A stretch of DNA of 64,000 bases from Pelagibacteraceae bacterium AG-430-P08 (GCA_003212925.1 QCOL01000004.1:1-64000), one strand, 5' to 3'; shown: positions 17,385 to 26,783, counted from the first letter of the stretch. The notes: generated from the letters alone by a model not told the origin. A program made the numbers and translations.

Positions 17385-18659
17385 ATGAGTGCAGAAAAGA
17401 TTTCTTATGATTTAAAAAGATTTGCAGGAATTAAAAGAGACTACACTCCTGAAGAAGTTGAAAGACTAAGAGGCTCAATTAAAATCGAATATTCAATTTG
17501 TAAACAACAATCAACAAAGCTTTGGAAATTATTAAACACAGAAAATTATGTTAATACTTTAGGATCCTTGTCAGGTAATCATGCAGTTCAACATGCAAAA
17601 GCTGGTTTAAAGGCAATTTATTTAAGTGGTTGGCAAGTAGCAGCTGATGCTAATAGCGCTGGAGAGATGTATCCTGACCAATCTTTGTATCCTTATGATA
17701 GTGCTCCCAAATTAGTAGAATCTATGAATAACGCATTGATTAGAGCTGATCAGATTCAGCATATGGAATTAAAAGATGGTGATATGAAAAAAGAGAAGAG
17801 AATTGATTACATGCTACCAATCATTGCTGATGGAGAGGCTGGTTTTGGTGGACCTTTAAATGTATTTGAACTTGCAAAAAAATTTATTAAAGCAGGTGCT
17901 GCTGGTGTTCATTTTGAAGATCAATTAGCAAGTGAAAAAAAATGTGGTCATATGGGAGGAAAAGTTTTGGTTCCAACTGGTACCATGATAAAAAATTTAA
18001 AAGCTGCTAGGTTGGCAGCCGATATCGCAGATGTGCCTTTAATTATCCTAGCTAGAACAGATGCAAACGCTGCAAAATTAATTACAAATGATTACGATGA
18101 AAATGACAAACCTTTCTTAACAGGTGAAAGGTCTCCGGAAGGTTTCTATTATGTAAAAGCTGGAATTGAACAAGCTATATCAAGAGGTCTTGCTTATGCA
18201 CCCTACTCAGATTTAATTTGGTGTGAAACAGCTACGCCAAATCTTGAGGAGGCAAAAAAATTCGCAGACGCAATTCATGAAAAATTTCCAGGAAAACTTT
18301 TAGCATATAATTGTTCTCCATCATTTAACTGGAAAAAACATTTATCAGACGATGAGATAGCATCATTTCAACAAAAAATTAGTCAAATGGGTTATAAATT
18401 TCAATTCATTACTTTAGCAGGATTTCATACACAAAATATTGCAATTTTTGAGTTAGCTGAAAAATATAAAAAAGAAGGTATGACAGCATACTCAAGAATT
18501 CAACAACAAGAATTTGCTCGTGAAAAAGATGGATATACTAGTGTTAAACATCAACGTGAAGTTGGTACATCTTATTTTGATGCTGTATCCAATACAATAA
18601 GTAGTGGAAAAAGTTCTACCACGGCAATGGCAGGTTCAACAGAGTCTGAACAATTCTAA
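17385..18659 (+). CDS. aceA: Isocitrate lyase
   Basis: Cytoplasmic glyoxylate-bypass enzyme splitting isocitrate into succinate and glyoxylate. The family signature KKCGH with catalytic Cys187 is at residues 185-189. Mg-binding and substrate blocks are seen in [10 protein letters not shown] (about 147-156) and CSPSFNWKK. The length of 424 aa matches the short bacterial form. The AGGGG ribosome binding site lies 6-10 bp upstream. It is divergent from the ScfR-type regulator, and no malate synthase is in this window. In SAR11 the pathway connects C2 carbon and glyoxylate to glycine synthesis. Confidence 0.96.
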   Translation: MSAEKISYDLKRFAGIKRDYTPEEVERLRGSIKIEYSICKQQSTKLWKLLNTENYVNTLGSLSGNHAVQHAKAGLKAIYLSGWQVAADANSAGEMYPDQSLYPYDSAPKLVESMNNALIRADQIQHMELKDGDMKKEKRIDYMLPIIADGEAGFGGPLNVFELAKKFIKAGAAGVHFEDQLASEKKCGHMGGKVLVPTGTMIKNLKAARLAADIADVPLIILARTDANAAKLITNDYDENDKPFLTGERSPEGFYYVKAGIEQAISRGLAYAPYSDLIWCETATPNLEEAKKFADAIHEKFPGKLLAYNCSPSFNWKKHLSDDEIASFQQKISQMGYKFQFITLAGFHTQNIAIFELAEKYKKEGMTAYSRIQQQEFAREKDGYTSVKHQREVGTSYFDAVSNTISSGKSSTTAMAGSTESEQF

Positions 18660-18688
18660 TAAAACTATCCTTCTTAATTAGAGTTATT

Positions 18689-18712
18689 AACTGGCCCAGA
18701 AATGGGTCAGTT
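18689..18712. terminator. Terminator hairpin between aceA and ABC-2 permease
   Basis: A 10-bp stem with one G-T wobble (AACTGGCCCA with TGGGTCAGTT) and a GAAA tetraloop. It sits 30 bp after the aceA stop and overlaps the stop of the convergent ABC permease, so it probably serves both. Confidence 0.7.
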
Positions 18713-19478
18713 AAGATTTAATCTTGTAACCTTTTTTAAGAAGAACTGTAACTACTGTTATACAAATGGATAGAAATAAAAACATTGTTCCAATACTTAT
18801 CCATATATTGAAATCAGAAACTCCATAAAAAGAAAATCTTAAACCATTTATTAAGTAAACAACTGGATTAAAATAAGTCACAGTTTGCCAAAATGATGGC
18901 AGCATATCTAATGAATACAAACTCCCACCTAAAAATACCATCGGTGTCACAAACAAAGTTGGAATTATAGACATTTGTTCAAAATCTGAACTAATTAAAC
19001 CTATTAAAAAACCAAATAAAGCAAAAGTAAATGCCACTAAAATTAATAAAAATATCATAAGCAAAGGATATTTGACTTGAACATCAACGAAAAATAATGA
19101 GGTGATAAATATAATTATACTTACTATTAATGTTTTTGTTGCACCAGCACCTACAAAAGCAAGTACGACCTCTAATGTTGAAATTGGAGCAGCTAAAATC
19201 TCATAAATTGTTCCATTAAATTTTGGAAAGAAAATTCCAAAAGAAGTATTACTGATTGATTGAGTTAACAGTGTTAGCATCAATAGACCAGGCACGATGT
19301 AAGATCCGTAGCTTATTCCATCAATTTTTTCCACATACCCTCCAATTACTGAGCCAAAAACTATAAAATATAGCGAAGTCGTTAATACTGGAGATAATAC
19401 AGATTGAGTTAAAGTTCTTCTAAAACGATCCATTTCATGAAGATAAATTGCTCTTAACGCATAGAGATTAATTTTCAT
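18711..19478 (-). CDS. ABC-2 type transporter permease
   Basis: A 255-residue inner-membrane permease with six hydrophobic segments, matching the ABC-2 (YadH/NodJ-like) family. The FGSVIGGY and [13 protein letters not shown] blocks are typical. With the overlapping ATPase gene (11 bp) it forms an exporter of unknown substrate. Confidence 0.88.
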   Translation of the reverse strand: MKINLYALRAIYLHEMDRFRRTLTQSVLSPVLTTSLYFIVFGSVIGGYVEKIDGISYGSYIVPGLLMLTLLTQSISNTSFGIFFPKFNGTIYEILAAPISTLEVVLAFVGAGATKTLIVSIIIFITSLFFVDVQVKYPLLMIFLLILVAFTFALFGFLIGLISSDFEQMSIIPTLFVTPMVFLGGSLYSLDMLPSFWQTVTYFNPVVYLINGLRFSFYGVSDFNIWISIGTMFLFLSICITVVTVLLKKGYKIKS

Positions 19479-20403
19479 TTTTTTCCCTTACTAAATTTAC
19501 AAAAATTTTTTCTAAAGTACTTTGTTCGGTTTTTAAATCTTTTAATTTTAGGCCTGCATCTTTTAAATCTTGCAGTAAATTTGTAATTCCTGTCTGTTTC
19601 GCCTGAACATTATAAGTATAATTTAAACTCATCAAGTCTGGTGTAAAAGATAAGTTATATTTTTGGAGTGTTGTTGGTATTTGATTTATTTTTTCTTGTA
19701 AATCTATTGTAAGTTTTTTATGACCCATTTTTTTTAATAGTTCCTTAGTCTCATCAACAACTACAATCTCTCCCTGATTTATAACTCCAACTCGATCAGC
19801 TATAGCTTCTGCTTCTTCTATATAATGGGTAGTTAAAATAATTGTAACACCAGTTTTTCTCAAATTTTCAACAACCTGCCACATTTCTTTTCTTAGCTCT
19901 ACATCAACACCAGCCGTAGGTTCGTCTAAAAATAAAATTGTCGGTTCATGAGATAAGGCTTTAGCTATCAAAACTCTTCTTTTCATTCCACCAGACAATT
20001 GCCGAAGTTTGAGATCTTTTTTATCCCATAAACTTAATTGTTTTAAAACTTTCTCGATATGATTTGGATCTGCTTTTTTTCCATAAAGACCTCTCGAGTA
20101 AGAAACATTATTAAAAACTGTTTCAAATTGTTCTAAAGTTAATTCCTGGGGGACTAAACCTATTCTTGAACGAGTTTCTCTGTAATCTTTTATGATATCA
20201 TAATCATCTACACTAACATTGCCTGAGGTCGGATTAACTATTCCACAAATGATACTTATCAAAGTAGTTTTACCTGCTCCATTTGGACCAAGCATTGCGA
20301 AAATTTCACCTTTTCTAATTTTTAAATTTATATTCTTTAAGGCATTAAAGCCATTGTCATAAACTTTTGATAAATTGTTTATTAAAATTTGATTATCTAA
20401 CAT
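19468..20403 (-). CDS. ABC exporter ATP-binding protein
   Basis: A 311-residue ATPase. Walker A is GPNGAGKTT (about residues 39-47), the signature LSGGMKRR is near 138, and Walker B is [12 protein letters not shown], followed by the switch His in TTHYIEEAE. The 90-residue C-terminal extension is usual for ABC-2 partners of the CcmA/YadG type. Such systems export drugs, polysaccharide or lipid; the cargo here is unknown. Transcribed just ahead of its permease. Confidence 0.92.
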   Translation of the reverse strand: MLDNQILINNLSKVYDNGFNALKNINLKIRKGEIFAMLGPNGAGKTTLISIICGIVNPTSGNVSVDDYDIIKDYRETRSRIGLVPQELTLEQFETVFNNVSYSRGLYGKKADPNHIEKVLKQLSLWDKKDLKLRQLSGGMKRRVLIAKALSHEPTILFLDEPTAGVDVELRKEMWQVVENLRKTGVTIILTTHYIEEAEAIADRVGVINQGEIVVVDETKELLKKMGHKKLTIDLQEKINQIPTTLQKYNLSFTPDLMSLNYTYNVQAKQTGITNLLQDLKDAGLKLKDLKTEQSTLEKIFVNLVREKNEN

Positions 20404-20439
20404 GAGGCATTTATATAGTTATTAATTGATTTAATACAA

Positions 20440-21891
20440 TCAACTTATGTGAAGCTTTTTAGCTTTAATAATCAACAAAGGTAGAAAGGTCGCTACAATA
20501 AAAGATAAAAAAAGCAAAGATTGTGTAACAAAAGATGGAAATAAATCTATTGGAATGAAAACTCCAACTAATAAACTTTTAGAAAAATCAGGAGAAGGAA
20601 ATAATAAAAAACCACCTATCAATCCAATCAAAATAGAAATATAAGCTAAATTTTCATTGATTGATTTATCATAAAAACTTAGAAAAACAGTTAAAACAAA
20701 AGCACAACAAAATAAGTCTGCTAATAAAAAAAGATACAAAATATCAAATCCTTTTGATGCAATAATAAAAGAGATCAACGATAAAAATAAAATTATATAT
20801 TTGGAAAAGTTTAAATAATTAGTTTTTTTACTCAAATTAAATACTGCTTTTCCATCTAAAATTACCAAACTTGAAATTGCATTAATTAATGTGTCCACAG
20901 TAGAAATTGTTAATGCCATGCCAAGTATTATTATAAACAAAGATAAAAAAATTGTTTGTTCTTTAAGTAATAATGAAAAAAAACCCAGATCTGGTCTATT
21001 GCTAGGGTCAATTGAGAAAGCTACCATTCCTGAAAAACCCATAAAGAAAACAATAGGAATTATTATTAAAAAAGAAATGATTAAACTTTTTTTTAAAGTT
21101 TGGTAATTTTTAGCTGCATACACACGTTGCCAATTTCCTTGATGGAATAAATTAGTTGCGGCTACTGCAATAAAAAATGTTAAGCCTGCAGTATAATTTG
21201 GAATGTAATAACTACTCAGAAGTTGAGGATTTTTTTTTAACACAAAATCAAAAGAAAATTTAGAACCTGTAAACGAAGTAATATAAATAAACGAGATAAA
21301 TAACAAAACTCCTATAACAATCATTTGAATATTATCAGTAAAAATTGAAGCCTTTAATCCACCATATAACGTGTAAATTAGAGTAGACGAAAGAACTACT
21401 AAAGCTGTAATCCAAAATTCAGTGCCAGATATATAATTTATCAAAACTGAAATAGCGGTTACCTCAGCGCACAAAAAAATGAACATATAAAATATGGTCA
21501 TCAATAAAATTAGCTTAAATAAACTTTTACCAAATTTTCTTCTCATAAATTCTATTAAAGAAGATCCTTTGGGGAATTCATTTCTAATTTTTTTTCCTAA
21601 GTAAATTAAAAAAAATAGTGGAAAAGCTGTACCTAAAGAATAGCCAATAACTGCACCTATCCCTCCCCAAGTCGCAGCAGATGCAGGTCCAAATAAAATC
21701 CAAGCTCCTAATGCTGATGCTGTTAAACTAGTGGTTAATGAGAAGACACCAATATTCCTATTAGCAGTTAAATAATTATTTAACCCTTTGAATTTTTTAG
21801 TGTGATTAATTCCCAAAAAAGCAAATAACAAACTGATTACAATTATTAAGATTGATGAAGTGGATTGATCTAAAAAAAAAGAATTATTCAT
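20440..21891 (-). CDS. thiV: Sodium:solute symporter ThiV (predicted thiamin-precursor uptake)
   Basis: A 483-residue Na+/solute symporter (SSS family) with about 13 hydrophobic helices and the typical ASALGAWILFGPA and TAFPLFFL regions near the N terminus. The gene is preceded directly by a TPP riboswitch, which ties it to thiamin metabolism. In SAR11 a riboswitch-linked SSS protein named ThiV is the proposed importer of the pyrimidine precursor HMP, which these cells cannot make. The substrate is inferred from that context, not from the protein sequence. No other thiamin gene is in the window. Confidence 0.85.
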   Translation of the reverse strand: MNNSFFLDQSTSSILIIVISLLFAFLGINHTKKFKGLNNYLTANRNIGVFSLTTSLTASALGAWILFGPASAATWGGIGAVIGYSLGTAFPLFFLIYLGKKIRNEFPKGSSLIEFMRRKFGKSLFKLILLMTIFYMFIFLCAEVTAISVLINYISGTEFWITALVVLSSTLIYTLYGGLKASIFTDNIQMIVIGVLLFISFIYITSFTGSKFSFDFVLKKNPQLLSSYYIPNYTAGLTFFIAVAATNLFHQGNWQRVYAAKNYQTLKKSLIISFLIIIPIVFFMGFSGMVAFSIDPSNRPDLGFFSLLLKEQTIFLSLFIIILGMALTISTVDTLINAISSLVILDGKAVFNLSKKTNYLNFSKYIILFLSLISFIIASKGFDILYLFLLADLFCCAFVLTVFLSFYDKSINENLAYISILIGLIGGFLLFPSPDFSKSLLVGVFIPIDLFPSFVTQSLLFLSFIVATFLPLLIIKAKKLHIS

Positions 21892-21895
21892 TTAT

Positions 21896-21960
21896 TTCCC
21901 TTTCTGAATTACCGGACAGGTTCTTAGGGTTTAATCTCAGTCTAAAAAGACACCCCTTTA
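21896..21960 (-). promoter_or_regulatory. TPP riboswitch (THI element) of thiV
   Basis: Read on the minus strand, the conserved THI-box pieces occur in order: GGGGTG (21956-21951), CTGAGA (21940-21935), ACCC (21930-21927), GAACCTG (21923-21917), CGGTAAT (21914-21908) and GGGAA (21900-21896). The final AAGGGA is also the Shine-Dalgarno of thiV, ending about 5 bp before its ATG, so ligand binding would hide the ribosome site (translational control). Confidence 0.9.
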
Positions 21961-22018
21961 AATATAATACTTTAATATTATTAAAAAAAAAGAAGAATAA
22001 TGTTTAGAAATTTAATTT

Positions 22019-22198
22019 CTATTTTCTAAAACAATTATTCACTAAAATTGCCATTAAAATCCACATCACAAATACCTCGCCATTTGTAAATGAATAATCA
22101 GCTCCAGCAAATCCCGCTATAAAATTTATTGCATAAATTATTATAGTTGAAATAACTAAACTGGTTACAAGATTTATAAGTCCGCTTAAGTAGTTCAT
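22019..22198 (-). CDS. Small two-helix membrane protein (59 aa)
   Basis: A 59-codon ORF inside the large gap between the cytochrome c' and thiV genes. The product (starts MNYLSGLINLV) has two hydrophobic helices, about residues 5-30 and 42-53, separated by GADYSFTNGE, and ends in a short Cys-containing tail. No convincing Shine-Dalgarno precedes the ATG. The hydrophobic pattern and clean termination suggest a real gene, but no family is recognised. Confidence 0.45.
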   Translation of the reverse strand: MNYLSGLINLVTSLVISTIIIYAINFIAGFAGADYSFTNGEVFVMWILMAILVNNCFRK

Positions 22199-22290
22199 AA
22201 TTAATCTTAACTACAATTTGCTTGAATGCAAATTAAATTTCTATTTATAGGGGAAGATTTTTTTGATGCTGGGAGACTACAAAAGACCCG

Positions 22291-22347
22291 GGTTGTATTC
22301 AAGAAATATATTTAACTAAATTGAAAATTAATATCTTGAATACAACC
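22291..22347. repeat. 13-bp perfect inverted repeat with 31-base loop
   Basis: GGTTGTATTCAAG at 22291-22303 and its exact complement at 22335-22347, with extra pairing possible inside the AT-rich loop. It could be a long RNA hairpin or a pair of protein-binding half-sites. Confidence 0.7.
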
Positions 22348-22493
22348 TATCTAAAATTTATCTTTTTCAAACAAGGAGGTAGTTTTAATGAATCAAATGC
22401 CACCTGACACTTAGCTGGGTAGCTTTATATTTCATAAAAACATAAACGAAAAAAATAAAAGTCCATTAGGACTTAAATGCCAAAAAGGCGACT

Positions 22494-22536
22494 AAGGGGA
22501 GCTCTTTTGGTTGGAGAACGAAAGAGCGAACCCCTT
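22494..22536 (-). terminator. Hairpin downstream of cytochrome c' gene
   Basis: AAGGGG (22494-22499) pairs with CCCCTT (22531-22536), and GCTCTTT (22501-22507) with AAAGAGC (22521-22527), giving a two-part stem. It lies 16 bp past the cytochrome c' stop. On the minus strand a T5 run follows about 7 bp later. It could equally be the 3' end of a plus-strand RNA. Confidence 0.45.
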
Positions 22537-22552
22537 CGTTTAATCTAAAAAT

Positions 22553-23014
22553 TTAATGTGGTGCTCTAAATCTACTATGACAAGCTTTACAGTTACTCCA
22601 CATCATTTGAGTTAAAGTAGCTCTTATATCTTCAGAATCCTCAATTAAGGAAGTTAATTTAATCATGTCATCTGATGATTTTTTCATTAAATCATTGAAT
22701 TCTTTTTTATTTTCCCAGATTAAAGGTAGAGCCTCAGTTTTAAAACCTTCTTTTGAATTATCTGGAAAATATTCAATTAAGGTTTTATAATTTTCACTCA
22801 TTTTGATCATCAAAGATTTTGCCTTATCAAATTCTCCTTTACTAGCCAAAGCTTGTACTCTTTTTGCAGTACTATAATTTTTGCTAAACAAGGCTTTTCT
22901 TCCTTTTATTATTTCCTCAACGGACATTTCAGAATTAGCTGGAAGCGACAATATTACGAAAATTAAAATGCAGAAAAAATATTTAAATACATTTATGATA
23001 TGATTAATTAACAT
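22553..23014 (-). CDS. Cytochrome c' (class II cytochrome c)
   Basis: A 153-residue periplasmic c-type cytochrome. The N-terminal hydrophobic leader (about residues 1-29, ending PANSEMS) should direct export. The single heme site, CKACH (Cys142, Cys145, His146), lies at the extreme C terminus, as in cytochrome c' and c-556. The helical body between fits a four-helix bundle. The family binds NO or transfers electrons. Its start codon directly abuts that of the divergent cytochrome b561 gene, a pairing often seen for c'/b561 partners. No alternative ATG exists before the leader. Confidence 0.88.
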   Translation of the reverse strand: MLINHIINVFKYFFCILIFVILSLPANSEMSVEEIIKGRKALFSKNYSTAKRVQALASKGEFDKAKSLMIKMSENYKTLIEYFPDNSKEGFKTEALPLIWENKKEFNDLMKKSSDDMIKLTSLIEDSEDIRATLTQMMWSNCKACHSRFRAPH

Positions 23015-23542
23015 ATGCGATTAAAAAACACCTTAACAGAATATGGAGCTATTTCAAAAATATTTCATTGGTTAAGTGCCGCAGTATTAATAATTCAAAT
23101 TCCTCTAGGTATGTATCTAGTAGACATGGATTTCAGTGAAAAAAGATTAACCATAGAAAATATTCATGTTGCAGTCGGTATAAGTATATTTTATTTAACT
23201 ATATTAAGACTTATATATAAAACTTTTAATCCTACCCCAAACTTAAATAATAACATTTTTCCTGGGCAAAAAATAATTGCAAGATTAAATCATGTGTTTT
23301 TATATATTTCAATTTTAATAATAACAATCTCGGGTGCTCTAAAAAAATTATATAACGGTGAAGAGCTTAATATGTTTTTTTTCAATCTTGAAATTCAAGA
23401 TAATTTTGAATTAGCAGAAATATTTTATGAAATTCATATCCTGGGCAATTATACACTTATCGCATTAATATCTTTACATATTTTTGCTGTTTTAATTCAT
23501 AAAATATTGTTTAAGGAAAATTTGCTTAAAAGAATTTTATAA
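23015..23542 (+). CDS. Cytochrome b561
   Basis: A 175-residue inner-membrane di-heme b-type cytochrome of the bacterial b561 family with four helices. Likely heme-ligating histidines are His18 (KIFHWL), His51, His93 (LNHVF), His141 and His155. It probably passes electrons between the quinone pool and the periplasm, with the divergent cytochrome c' as a candidate partner. The start at 23015 abuts the minus-strand start at 23014 (CATATG). The 3' end overlaps the convergent methyltransferase gene by 6 bp. Confidence 0.88.
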   Translation: MRLKNTLTEYGAISKIFHWLSAAVLIIQIPLGMYLVDMDFSEKRLTIENIHVAVGISIFYLTILRLIYKTFNPTPNLNNNIFPGQKIIARLNHVFLYISILIITISGALKKLYNGEELNMFFFNLEIQDNFELAEIFYEIHILGNYTLIALISLHIFAVLIHKILFKENLLKRIL

Positions 23543-24247
23543 AATAATACAAGTTAACTTATCTTTAAATTTCAGTTGATTTTTATAACTTAATTTAATT
23601 TCTTCAATCCCTTGGATAAGTTGTTTTTTTGATAATGGTATTAGCGTAGAAATATATCTATTATTAATCATACCGAGATATTTCTTTTTGCTTATTCTCA
23701 CATTAAAAATAAATTTTTTTTGAATTCTTTGAGGATATAAATTTGTAATAATCTTAAATATCTTTTTATCTCTTATAAGAGATTTATTAAGTTTTAGTTT
23801 CATTAATTTAAAAGTTGGAATTTCATTATTTTCTGTATCTAAAGTAAAAATTATAATTTTACCTTTTGTATTTAATATTTTTCTTAATGATTTTAATAAT
23901 TTTTTTACTTCACTTAATTTTATTAAATGAATAGTTTGTTTAATTAAAATTAAATCGAACTTTTGATTTTTTGTCAAAGAAAGATTTAAAATATTTGCTT
24001 TTTTAAAATTAATTCTTTTATCTCTATCTTTATGATTAACAATATCTATACCTAAAGGTTTATATTTAAGTTTTAACCTTGATTTTAAAGAACCTAAAAT
24101 CTTCCCTCTTCCACAACCAATATCTAAAATTTTAAAATTTGAATTAATTTTGGTATTTTTGATTAAAAAATTATTAAATGAATTAATATAATTTTGTGAA
24201 GATAACCAAGTTTTATTGTCCCAATTTTTAATGACAACTGATGCCAT
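23537..24247 (-). CDS. SAM-dependent methyltransferase
   Basis: A 236-residue class I methyltransferase. The SAM-binding motif LDIGCGRG is at residues 41-48, the acidic residue of motif II is in GIDIV, and FDLILIKQTIH marks motif IV. The C-terminal half is very basic (Lys/Arg-rich), so a nucleic acid or acidic substrate is conceivable. The substrate is unknown. It overlaps the upstream DUF4396 gene by 20 bp. Confidence 0.8.
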   Translation of the reverse strand: MASVVIKNWDNKTWLSSQNYINSFNNFLIKNTKINSNFKILDIGCGRGKILGSLKSRLKLKYKPLGIDIVNHKDRDKRINFKKANILNLSLTKNQKFDLILIKQTIHLIKLSEVKKLLKSLRKILNTKGKIIIFTLDTENNEIPTFKLMKLKLNKSLIRDKKIFKIITNLYPQRIQKKFIFNVRISKKKYLGMINNRYISTLIPLSKKQLIQGIEEIKLSYKNQLKFKDKLTCIIL

Positions 24248-24665
24248 ATTTTTTTAATCTCCAATAATTATATGGCCATGGTGTTAAAAAACCCACAATA
24301 AGCATTAAAGGCACAACCCACCAAGTTAATATTGCTCCACCAGTTAAAAAATAATCGGTTAAATTCATTGTGGTTTCCATGCTTATCATTGAAATAAAAC
24401 TCATCCCCAATGCTGTTTTAAAAGCTTTATTAAATTCCAAATTTTGACGGATTAGAATAATTGTTTCTAAAATTATACTTGTAATCAACCCATTGATAAT
24501 TGCTAATATCATAATTGCTAAAACCGGGAATGGTATTTTGGTCAATTGAAAAAATAAAATTGTTCCAAAATCTCCGATCGAACACCCAAGTAAACACCAC
24601 GCAGTATTTTTAGCACTCTGTTTCCATGTGTGTGAACAAGACCAATCAAATGTAGTGGATTCCAT
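24228..24665 (-). CDS. DUF4396 membrane protein
   Basis: A 145-residue protein with four hydrophobic segments. The N-terminal CLLGCSIGDFG and the MISMETTMNLTDYF block match the DUF4396 family, which is often found near copper or redox proteins. Several Cys, His and Met residues (CSH, CLLGC, MISMETTMN) could bind a soft metal, but this is a guess. It is divergent from the persulfide dioxygenase gene. Confidence 0.75.
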   Translation of the reverse strand: MESTTFDWSCSHTWKQSAKNTAWCLLGCSIGDFGTILFFQLTKIPFPVLAIMILAIINGLITSIILETIILIRQNLEFNKAFKTALGMSFISMISMETTMNLTDYFLTGGAILTWWVVPLMLIVGFLTPWPYNYWRLKKYGISCH

Positions 24666-24687
24666 TCTTGTATGATAATGTTTAGTT

Positions 24688-25368
24688 ATGATTTTTAAAC
24701 AACTATTTGATCAAAAATCTAGCACATACACATACTTAATTGCCTCATCTAAAGGAAGAGAAGCTTTGATAATTGATCCAGTTTTAGAAAACGTAAGTGA
24801 TTACATAATTTTATTAAAAGAATTAGATTTAAGATTAGTAAAAGTAATTGACACACATATACACGCTGATCATGTGACGGGTGCTTCAAAATTAAAAGAC
24901 ATTACGAAATGCTCCACAATAATGGGCGATCATACTCCGGCTGATGCTGTTGAAATTAAAGTAAAAGATGATGAATTTATAAATTTAGAAAATTTAAGAA
25001 TTAAAGCAATGTATACCCCGGGTCATACTTCAGATAGTTATAGTTTTTTGATGGATAATTATCTTTTTTCTGGTGACACATTGCTAATAAATGGAACAGG
25101 TCGAACTGATTTTCAAAATGGAGATTCGAAAGATGCATATAACTCAATTTTTAATAAACTATTAAAACTTCCTGATGAAACTTTTTTATATCCTGCTCAT
25201 GATTACAAAGGAGAGAAAGTGAGTACTATTGGTAAAGAAAAAAAACAAAATCCAAGATTACAGGTTAGTAGTGTAGATGAATATGTTGAGTTAATGAACA
25301 ATCTAAAACTAAAAAAACCCACTGAAATTGATTTTAATGTTGCAAAAAATATTAATTTAGGTGCTTAA
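24688..25368 (+). CDS. Persulfide dioxygenase (ETHE1-like MBL fold)
   Basis: A 226-residue metallo-beta-lactamase-fold enzyme. The His57, His59, Asp61, His62 motif in THIHADH is present, with His113 (PGHTSDS), Asp130 (SGDTLL) and His171 (PAHDYKG). The mono-iron ETHE1 type uses His57, His113 and Asp130 for iron. The GTGRTDFQ block is diagnostic for ETHE1/BlhA-like enzymes, which oxidise glutathione persulfide to sulfite. A plain glyoxalase II is less likely. The cytoplasmic product would detoxify sulfide-derived persulfide; the rhodanese at 7.3 kb could act in the same chemistry. Confidence 0.88.
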   Translation: MIFKQLFDQKSSTYTYLIASSKGREALIIDPVLENVSDYIILLKELDLRLVKVIDTHIHADHVTGASKLKDITKCSTIMGDHTPADAVEIKVKDDEFINLENLRIKAMYTPGHTSDSYSFLMDNYLFSGDTLLINGTGRTDFQNGDSKDAYNSIFNKLLKLPDETFLYPAHDYKGEKVSTIGKEKKQNPRLQVSSVDEYVELMNNLKLKKPTEIDFNVAKNINLGA

Positions 25369-25369
25369 T

Positions 25370-25759
25370 TTAAATTGAGGCTTTTAATGCTTCGTAAATT
25401 AAATCTTCGGTTGTTTCACCAATACTTCTATAAACTTCTTGATTACCTTTAAAAATTATTAATGTTGTTTGATATTGTACATCAAAAAAATTAGAGATTT
25501 CCTTTTTAGTCACATCAAATGAAAAATATTCAATATTATCAAATTTAATGTCTAATAATTCACCTTTATTTTTTGCATTCTGAAGGATTTTCATTTGACC
25601 AGCACATGATGGGCAATATTTTATCCAAGAACTGATTACTACAATTTTTCCATCTGATTGGGCTTTATCAAACAACTCTTTCTTAAAAGTTGTTTCTTTT
25701 TCCATTGCATTTGCACTTAATGAAAATAGAAAGAAAATTGATATTAATATTTTTTTCAT
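25370..25759 (-). CDS. Periplasmic thioredoxin-like protein
   Basis: A 129-residue protein with an N-terminal signal peptide (about residues 1-19, ending SANA) and a redox motif CPSC (Cys49 to Cys52) after the strand VVISSW. It should be exported and act as a disulfide reductase or oxidase. It is the last gene of a long minus-strand run that begins with fbpA and includes azlCD; only 6 bp separate it from azlD. Confidence 0.8.
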   Translation of the reverse strand: MKKILISIFFLFSLSANAMEKETTFKKELFDKAQSDGKIVVISSWIKYCPSCAGQMKILQNAKNKGELLDIKFDNIEYFSFDVTKKEISNFFDVQYQTTLIIFKGNQEVYRSIGETTEDLIYEALKASI

Positions 25760-25765
25760 AATTTT

Positions 25766-26080
25766 TTATACCATAAAAATTAAAAACCAATAAGAAGCTA
25801 GCCCTGAGATAATTGTCGCAATAATATTTTGACTTATTATTCCAATTAACATTGCAATTATTGCTGCCATTATCTTTGGATTGTTTTCTAATTGGAAATC
25901 TCCAGAGTTATCCAAAAAAATAGCAGGAAATATAATTGCAGGAAAAATTGCTGAAGGCACAAAAGAGAGAATTTCTCTTATTCTATCATTGAACATTTCT
26001 TTCTTTAATAATGCTATCATTGAAAACCTTGTCAAAAAAGTTATCAAACCACAGTATATAATTAATAGCCAGTTACTCAT
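25766..26080 (-). CDS. azlD: AzlD family branched-chain amino acid exporter subunit
   Basis: A 104-residue protein with three or four hydrophobic helices and the TRFSMIALL block near the N terminus, typical of AzlD. It functions with AzlC in branched-chain amino acid export. It overlaps azlC by 8 bp. Confidence 0.85.
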   Translation of the reverse strand: MSNWLLIIYCGLITFLTRFSMIALLKKEMFNDRIREILSFVPSAIFPAIIFPAIFLDNSGDFQLENNPKIMAAIIAMLIGIISQNIIATIISGLASYWFLIFMV

Positions 26081-26768
26081 TTTTTTTATTCAACTTAGTT
26101 AAAATTGCTGCTGTCAGTAAAGCAGTTACTCCAGCGACAATTATATATGCTTTATAAGGAACATAATTAAATCCAAACGTTGCCACTAACCCTGAAATAA
26201 TTATCACAATCACATTTATCAATTTTCTAAAATCGTTAACCAATAATGCCAAAAAAGTTAAAGGCACTGCAAAACTTAAACCTAGTTTTTCAGGAATAAA
26301 AGCTCCCAAAACAATTCCTAAAAAAGTGGTTGTCTGCCAAATAACCCAACAAGTAATACCACCACCGAATAAATGAAAATATTTATTTTTATCTTTATTT
26401 TTTTTAAAATACTCATTTGATCTTGCAAAAGCTTGGTCAACTAAAAAATATGAGATTATAATTTTCCAAATAAGTTTTAAATCTGATAAATGTTCTGAAA
26501 CAACGGCTCCATACAAAAGATGTCTTGAGTTCACTGCTCCAACTGAACTTATTATAACTAAAGATGAGGCGCCTCCTGAAAATAATTGCAGTAAAACAAT
26601 TTGTGAAGCACCACCAAAGACTATTAATGACATTCCCATTGTTTCTATTGGGCTAAATCCAATATCGATTGAAAGAACCCCAAATATTAAACCAAATGGA
26701 ACAACTGGAATCATCAGTGGGCTAACATCAAAAATACCCTTTAAAAAAACTCTAAATTTATTGTTCAT
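26073..26768 (-). CDS. azlC: AzlC family branched-chain amino acid exporter subunit
   Basis: A 231-residue membrane permease with the family blocks PLMIPVVPFGLIFG, GASQIVLLQL and NSRHLLYGAV. With AzlD it forms a branched-chain amino acid exporter. It starts 15 bp after the fbpC stop, so it may share the iron-transport transcript, which is an unusual combination. Confidence 0.88.
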   Translation of the reverse strand: MNNKFRVFLKGIFDVSPLMIPVVPFGLIFGVLSIDIGFSPIETMGMSLIVFGGASQIVLLQLFSGGASSLVIISSVGAVNSRHLLYGAVVSEHLSDLKLIWKIIISYFLVDQAFARSNEYFKKNKDKNKYFHLFGGGITCWVIWQTTTFLGIVLGAFIPEKLGLSFAVPLTFLALLVNDFRKLINVIVIIISGLVATFGFNYVPYKAYIIVAGVTALLTAAILTKLNKKNE

Positions 26769-26783
26769 TTTAGAGAGTTTTTA

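Larger units (their letters stand above)
22199..22552. other. 354-bp intergenic region with several inverted repeats
   Basis: No credible long ORF. It holds a 13-bp perfect inverted repeat (22291-22303 with 22335-22347), an AAGGAGGT Shine-Dalgarno at 22373-22380 followed by an 8-codon ORF (ATG at 22388, product MNQMPPDT), a 6-bp hairpin (22459-22474), a short GCC/GGC hairpin (22479-22489), and a 6+7-bp hairpin (22494-22536). It may encode a structured small RNA on the plus strand. I recognise no Rfam-type family in it. Confidence 0.45.
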
